From: Candidatus Galligastranaerophilus gallistercoris
Lineage (GTDB): Bacteria > Cyanobacteriota > Vampirovibrionia > Gastranaerophilales > Gastranaerophilaceae
Direction of reading: 5' to 3'
NCBI GenBank assembly: GCA_018710795.1
Contig: DVJH01000103.1
Location: forward strand, 1-10,022
Length of the DNA stretch: 10,022 nt
Part shown: in pieces, positions 7,016-10,022 of the stretch
Numbering within the stretch: position 1 is the stretch's first letter
Layout: each line of letters opens with the position of its first letter
Notes under the pieces: model-generated
What the model was told of the DNA's origin: nothing
Seen by the model: the letters and a program-made list of their open reading frames with translations, nothing else
Databases searched by the model: none
Translations under genes and position numbers: made by a program

Positions 7016-7466
7016 ACATCCCCGCTATATCAAGACTGCCCGCTTTGGGCTGATATACGTTAATTACAGCCCTCTGGCATTCGACAGTATCATTATAGAT
7101 AAAACACTCGAACGAAACAAGCTCGTTGTCCGTAAAAATTTCTTTTGCTTTAATTGTATATGTTTTGCCTTTTTCAAAGCGTTCGATATTATTTTTAAAT
7201 TGTCTTGTACCCAATAAAAAACCGACTTCGGGCTTGGTGCGGTTATTTTTATAAAAAGCGTAACACCCGACGGTTTGCGCCATAAATTCAATTCCCGTTA
7301 AATAATCAGCTCCTTCAACCGTTTTATCGTAAAAGATTTTATTTTCATTGATTGTTACGCTTGCTTTTGCTTCCGCTTTTTCAAGGTCAGCATAAAGCAA
7401 TTCATCAATTAAAATCATCGGATGATTATGAGGGAGTATTTTTTCCAAATCGGGCTTATTTTTCAT
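7008..7466 (-). CDS. apeP: Hotdog-fold 3-hydroxyacyl-ACP dehydratase (ApeP-type)
   Basis: This enzyme removes water from beta-hydroxyacyl-ACP to give the conjugated enoyl chain. No enoyl reductase is present in the window, as expected for a polyene pathway. It is 152 aa, single hotdog domain. The FabZ-like N-terminal element LPHNHPMILID (11-21) supplies H13 (or H15), and GIEFMAQ (58-64) supplies the acidic E60, matching the His/Glu pair of this fold. The remaining strands include GFLLGTRQFK near 82-91. It overlaps the upstream ketosynthase by 11 nt and the ketoreductase by 8 nt. In characterised aryl polyene systems ApeP works with a second dehydratase, ApeI, which is not in this window and would have to be encoded nearby. 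Family certain; the ApeP identity is inferred from order and size. Confidence 0.85.
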   Translation of the reverse strand: MKNKPDLEKILPHNHPMILIDELLYADLEKAEAKASVTINENKIFYDKTVEGADYLTGIEFMAQTVGCYAFYKNNRTKPEVGFLLGTRQFKNNIERFEKGKTYTIKAKEIFTDNELVSFECFIYNDTVECQRAVINVYQPKAGSLDIAGMYG

Positions 7467-8616
7467 CGTCTTCTTCTCTTCCGAATATTATTGAGGCGTT
7501 TGTTCCGCCGAATCCGAGTGCATTATTCATTATATATTTGATATTATCCTTCCTTTCATTTGTTTTAACAAGATTAATTAAAGGAAGATTGTCATCATAG
7601 ACGTTATCATACGTATGAGGATATAGAAGGTTATTTTTATTTATTTTTTTATCAATCAATGCTAAACAAAACGCCGATTCTACGGCAGAAGCAGCCCCCA
7701 GGGCATGGCCCGTTATTCCTTTTGTGGAACTTGATTTTATTTTATTTTTAAAGACCTTATATATGGCGTTTGCTTCCGCAATATCGTTAGATATTGTTCC
7801 CGTTCCGTGCAGGTTGATATAATCAATGTCATCGGGAAGAAGGCTTGCATATTTAAGCGCTTTTACCATGGCATTTGACGCTTCAATTCCCGCAGGGTCC
7901 GGGGTTGCAAAATGATAAGCGTCCGAAGTTTCCCCGAAGCCTTTTATTATAAAGGAATTTTGCGCTTTTTCTTTTTCAAGAATAAATAAAGCCGCCCCTT
8001 CCGATAAATTAATCCCTTTTCTGTTTTTTGAAAAAGGAATTGCTCTTTTGTCGGATAACAATTCAAGCGAATTGAAACCGTATGACGGCATAACGGAGAT
8101 TGCATCTGCTCCGCCCGCAATAACGGCGTCCGTGAGATTGTTTTCCAAAAGGTATATTGCTTCAATAAAAGCTTTAATTCCCGAGGTACATGCGCTTGAA
8201 ACGCCTATATGAGCACCTTTCAGGTTATAATGTTTTTTTATAAAACCCGCAGGGTTGCTTATTTCCGTATGAAAAATGCTGTTTGAAGCTTCGTATTCGT
8301 CAATGCCGGAATTTGTCGTTCCGATGACGACAGAAATTCTTTTAGGCCCGTATTTTTTTATTAAATCTTTTATCTTATCATCAAGACATTCGGCGCAATA
8401 TAACAATAAACGGTTGCATCTTGTATTATATCTTTCGTCTTTTATTTCGGGCAGGTTTTTTTCTGCCGTTCCGAAATAAAAAGAAGAACCTTTTATTATA
8501 TCTTCTCTTTTTTTAAGAAGGGACGTATTTTGATTTATCAAATTATCGAATATCTCGTTTATATCCCCGCCTGCGTTACAGATGCAGGAATAGCCGTTAA
8601 TCAGGATATTGTTCAT
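7456..8616 (-). CDS. apeO: Beta-ketoacyl-ACP synthase (ApeO-type, chain-elongating KS)
   Basis: This is the condensing enzyme that opens the - strand block, 386 aa, slightly shorter than FabF and typical of ApeO. The catalytic residues are intact: C143 in SSACTSG, H270 in NLHGTGT, H304 in ITGHALG, with K299 in SSTKGITGH. NALGFGG near the C-terminus is a family signature. In known aryl polyene systems ApeO pairs with the Cys-less chain length factor ApeC. Here an ApeC-like gene lies directly opposite, divergently transcribed, which supports the assignment. No Shine-Dalgarno is evident before the ATG at 8616 (the leader is A-rich), unlike genes elsewhere in the window. It overlaps the dehydratase gene by 11 nt. 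It is clearly divergent from the second ketosynthase at 5067, so the two are not a recent duplication. Confidence 0.87.
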   Translation of the reverse strand: MNNILINGYSCICNAGGDINEIFDNLINQNTSLLKKREDIIKGSSFYFGTAEKNLPEIKDERYNTRCNRLLLYCAECLDDKIKDLIKKYGPKRISVVIGTTNSGIDEYEASNSIFHTEISNPAGFIKKHYNLKGAHIGVSSACTSGIKAFIEAIYLLENNLTDAVIAGGADAISVMPSYGFNSLELLSDKRAIPFSKNRKGINLSEGAALFILEKEKAQNSFIIKGFGETSDAYHFATPDPAGIEASNAMVKALKYASLLPDDIDYINLHGTGTISNDIAEANAIYKVFKNKIKSSSTKGITGHALGAASAVESAFCLALIDKKINKNNLLYPHTYDNVYDDNLPLINLVKTNERKDNIKYIMNNALGFGGTNASIIFGREEDDEK

Positions 8617-8682
8617 TTTGTTTTATTTTAGATATGATAAAATTTATATTACCATAAAACGTTAAATAAAAAGCAGATATAA
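8617..8682. promoter_or_regulatory. Divergent promoter region of the aryl polyene-type cluster
   Basis: This 66-bp A/T-rich gap separates the two divergent transcription units and must hold promoters for both unless they lie inside genes. On the + strand, TGATAAAAT (8635-8643) reads as an extended -10 (TG-n-TAAAAT). On the - strand, TGGTAATAT (8654-8646) is a weaker extended -10. They lie almost back to back. Convincing -35 hexamers are not visible for either. Confidence 0.4.
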
Positions 8683-9291
8683 ATGAAGTCGGAATTTTGT
8701 ATAGAAAAATGCTGTTATAAAAATGATTTTGATTTGGATTTATCTTTTTTAAACCCGATAACAAGAAGAAGATTGTCCGATATCGATAAAATGACTTTGT
8801 TTTTATTGAATGAATGTTATGAAAATAACACAGATACAAGAATTGTTTTTGCTTCAAGATTCGGAGAGTTTGAAAGGCTTAAAAAACTGATTAATCAGTA
8901 TAAAAGCGACAATGAAGTATCCCCCAACAATTTCGGCATGTCGGTTCATAACAGCCCAATCGGGCAATTTTCGCTTCTAAACGGTATAAAAACGGGATAT
9001 TCCTCAATTGCTTCCGAAGAAGATACGTTTTTAAGGGGGTTTATCCAGGCCGTTTTATATTCAAAAGAAACCAATGTTCTTTTTTGCTGTGCGGATTTTA
9101 TTGAAGGCAAAATTGAAGGATTTTGCGCTTTAATTACGGCAAAAGGCGGCAGATGCCGTTTTGAAATTGAATATTCAGATGAAAACGAATGCAAAAATCC
9201 CGATATGAAAGATTTTTATGAATTTATCGAAGATAAAAACAAAAACGAGCTTCAAACAAAGTTTTTTAAACTTTTAAAGGTGTATTTATGA
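8683..9291 (+). CDS. apeC: Beta-ketoacyl synthase N-terminal-like protein (ApeC-type chain length factor)
   Basis: This is a short protein (202 aa) corresponding to the N-terminal part of a ketosynthase. The family signature SVHNSPIGQFS is at 87-97, preceded by FASRFGEFERL (56-66), a pattern common to the 'beta-ketoacyl synthase-like, N-terminal' proteins of aryl polyene and flexirubin clusters. Where a ketosynthase would carry its nucleophilic Cys, the sequence reads SSIASEEDTF (107-116), so it should not condense on its own. The known role of such proteins is to pair with ApeO as a chain length factor, setting polyene length. The gene starts the + strand unit and overlaps the acyltransferase gene by ATGA. 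No strong Shine-Dalgarno precedes the ATG. The opposite-strand readings here are shadows. The family is well supported; partnership with the 7456-8616 product is inferred from context. Confidence 0.8.
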   Translation: MKSEFCIEKCCYKNDFDLDLSFLNPITRRRLSDIDKMTLFLLNECYENNTDTRIVFASRFGEFERLKKLINQYKSDNEVSPNNFGMSVHNSPIGQFSLLNGIKTGYSSIASEEDTFLRGFIQAVLYSKETNVLFCCADFIEGKIEGFCALITAKGGRCRFEIEYSDENECKNPDMKDFYEFIEDKNKNELQTKFFKLLKVYL

Positions 9292-10022
9292 AAAAAATTT
9301 TAAGAAGCTTTCTTGTTTTATTTTTGTTTGCGTTTTTCGGTTCGGGCGCATTAATTTTAAATTTTATAATTTTTCCTTTTATAAACTTTTTTATTTCCGA
9401 AGAAAAAAGAATTTATATAAGTTCAAACATTATACATTCAAGCTGGAAATTTTTTATTAATATGATTTTATTTTGTAAAATCATACGAATTAATTTTCAA
9501 AATAAAGACAGATTAAAAGATATAAAGGGAAAGATAATAGTTGCAAATCACCCGACATATATCGATATTCTTATTTTGATTGCCAATATGAAAAATACGC
9601 TCTGTGTCGCAAAAAAAGAATTAAAAAAGAATTTTTTTATGGCAAATATAGTAAAAACCGCATATATAGTAAATGATGAAAATAATCTTGAATTTATAAA
9701 CGAAGCAAAAAATGCGCTTGATTCGGGGTTTAATATAATTATTTTTCCGACCGGAACAAGAACGGAAGAAAACAAAGAACCTAAGCTTCATAAAGGCGCT
9801 TCAAACCTTGCCGTTCAATGCAATAAAGATATAATTCCCGTTTATATAAACTGTTCAAGAAAATTTCTTGCAAAAGGACAAAAGGTATACGATGCGGGGC
9901 GGGATATAATTGATTTTGACATAACGATAAACGAAACAATCAAAATTGAAGAAATTAACGGTCTTGATTTAACCGAAATTCAAAAAAGAAACCGTATTAA
10001 CGAAATAATCAAAAAAAGAATT
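9288..10022 (+). CDS. Lysophospholipid acyltransferase-family membrane protein, 3' truncated by the window edge
   Basis: This is a PlsC/LPLAT-superfamily acyltransferase, 245 residues visible, still open at the last base. It begins with K-rich MKKILR and a long hydrophobic segment (about 8-37), a probable inner-membrane anchor. The catalytic HX4D motif is HPTYID (H88 to D93), preceded by N87. The acyl-acceptor/phosphate motif is FPTGTR (153-158), with T where most PlsC proteins have E. Family motif IPVYI follows at about 183-187. The start overlaps the previous stop (ATGA), so it is co-translated with the ApeC-type gene. An acyltransferase at this position, before the carrier proteins, is common in aryl polyene clusters (apeD position). 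It probably helps attach the polyene or a fatty acyl group to the membrane lipid that anchors the pigment. Exact substrate cannot be read from the sequence. Confidence 0.82.
   Translation, partial: MKKILRSFLVLFLFAFFGSGALILNFIIFPFINFFISEEKRIYISSNIIHSSWKFFINMILFCKIIRINFQNKDRLKDIKGKIIVANHPTYIDILILIANMKNTLCVAKKELKKNFFMANIVKTAYIVNDENNLEFINEAKNALDSGFNIIIFPTGTRTEENKEPKLHKGASNLAVQCNKDIIPVYINCSRKFLAKGQKVYDAGRDIIDFDITINETIKIEEINGLDLTEIQKRNRINEIIKKRI

Noticed and set aside
1..10022. CRISPR arrays, tRNA/rRNA genes, insertion sequences or phage genes
   Set aside because: No regularly spaced direct repeats with spacers, no tRNA-like cloverleaf, and no transposase or integrase frames were seen; the window is almost fully covered by metabolic and envelope genes.

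Overview
The window comes from an AT-rich bacterial genome (GC roughly in the mid-30s by eye). It uses the standard bacterial code: two TGA stops lie inside ATGA overlaps, after the transketolase N subunit and after the short ketosynthase-like gene. Shine-Dalgarno sites are recognisable before several genes, which argues against Bacteroidetes. The aryl polyene (APE)-type genes suggest a Gram-negative, outer-membrane-bearing organism. The phylum cannot be fixed from sequence alone; low-GC host-associated groups such as Elusimicrobiota or Melainabacteria are only guesses.

Left region (1-4394, + strand): the end of an envelope-glycan operon. It holds a 5'-truncated protein that appears to carry two GT2 glycosyltransferase modules, a transketolase split into N- and C-terminal subunit genes, and a classical SDR oxidoreductase. 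All four genes overlap their neighbours (17, 4 and 14 nt), so they form one translationally coupled unit. The likely job is to build an unusual sugar by two-carbon transfer and reduction, and to attach sugars to a surface polysaccharide.

Middle (4395-5068): a separate monocistronic gene with its own TATAAT box and a strong stem-loop terminator. It encodes a small secreted protein whose mature part is a highly charged, disordered-looking decapeptide repeat. No family was recognised. This is the most novel-looking item.

Right region (5067-10022): part of an APE/flexirubin-type pigment cluster. On the - strand, ketosynthase, hotdog dehydratase, ketoreductase and ketosynthase follow the order apeO-apeP-apeQ-apeR. 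On the + strand, transcribed divergently from a 66-bp gap, are a catalytic-Cys-lacking ketosynthase-like protein (apeC/chain-length-factor type) and a membrane lysophospholipid-type acyltransferase that runs off the window end. Together these are the core of an iterative type II polyene synthase: KS/CLF condensation, KR reduction, DH dehydration, and transfer of the polyene to a membrane lipid. Acyl carrier proteins, the starter aryl-activating ligase, the second dehydratase (apeI) and the export genes (LolA, MMPL) are not in the window and would be expected to the right.
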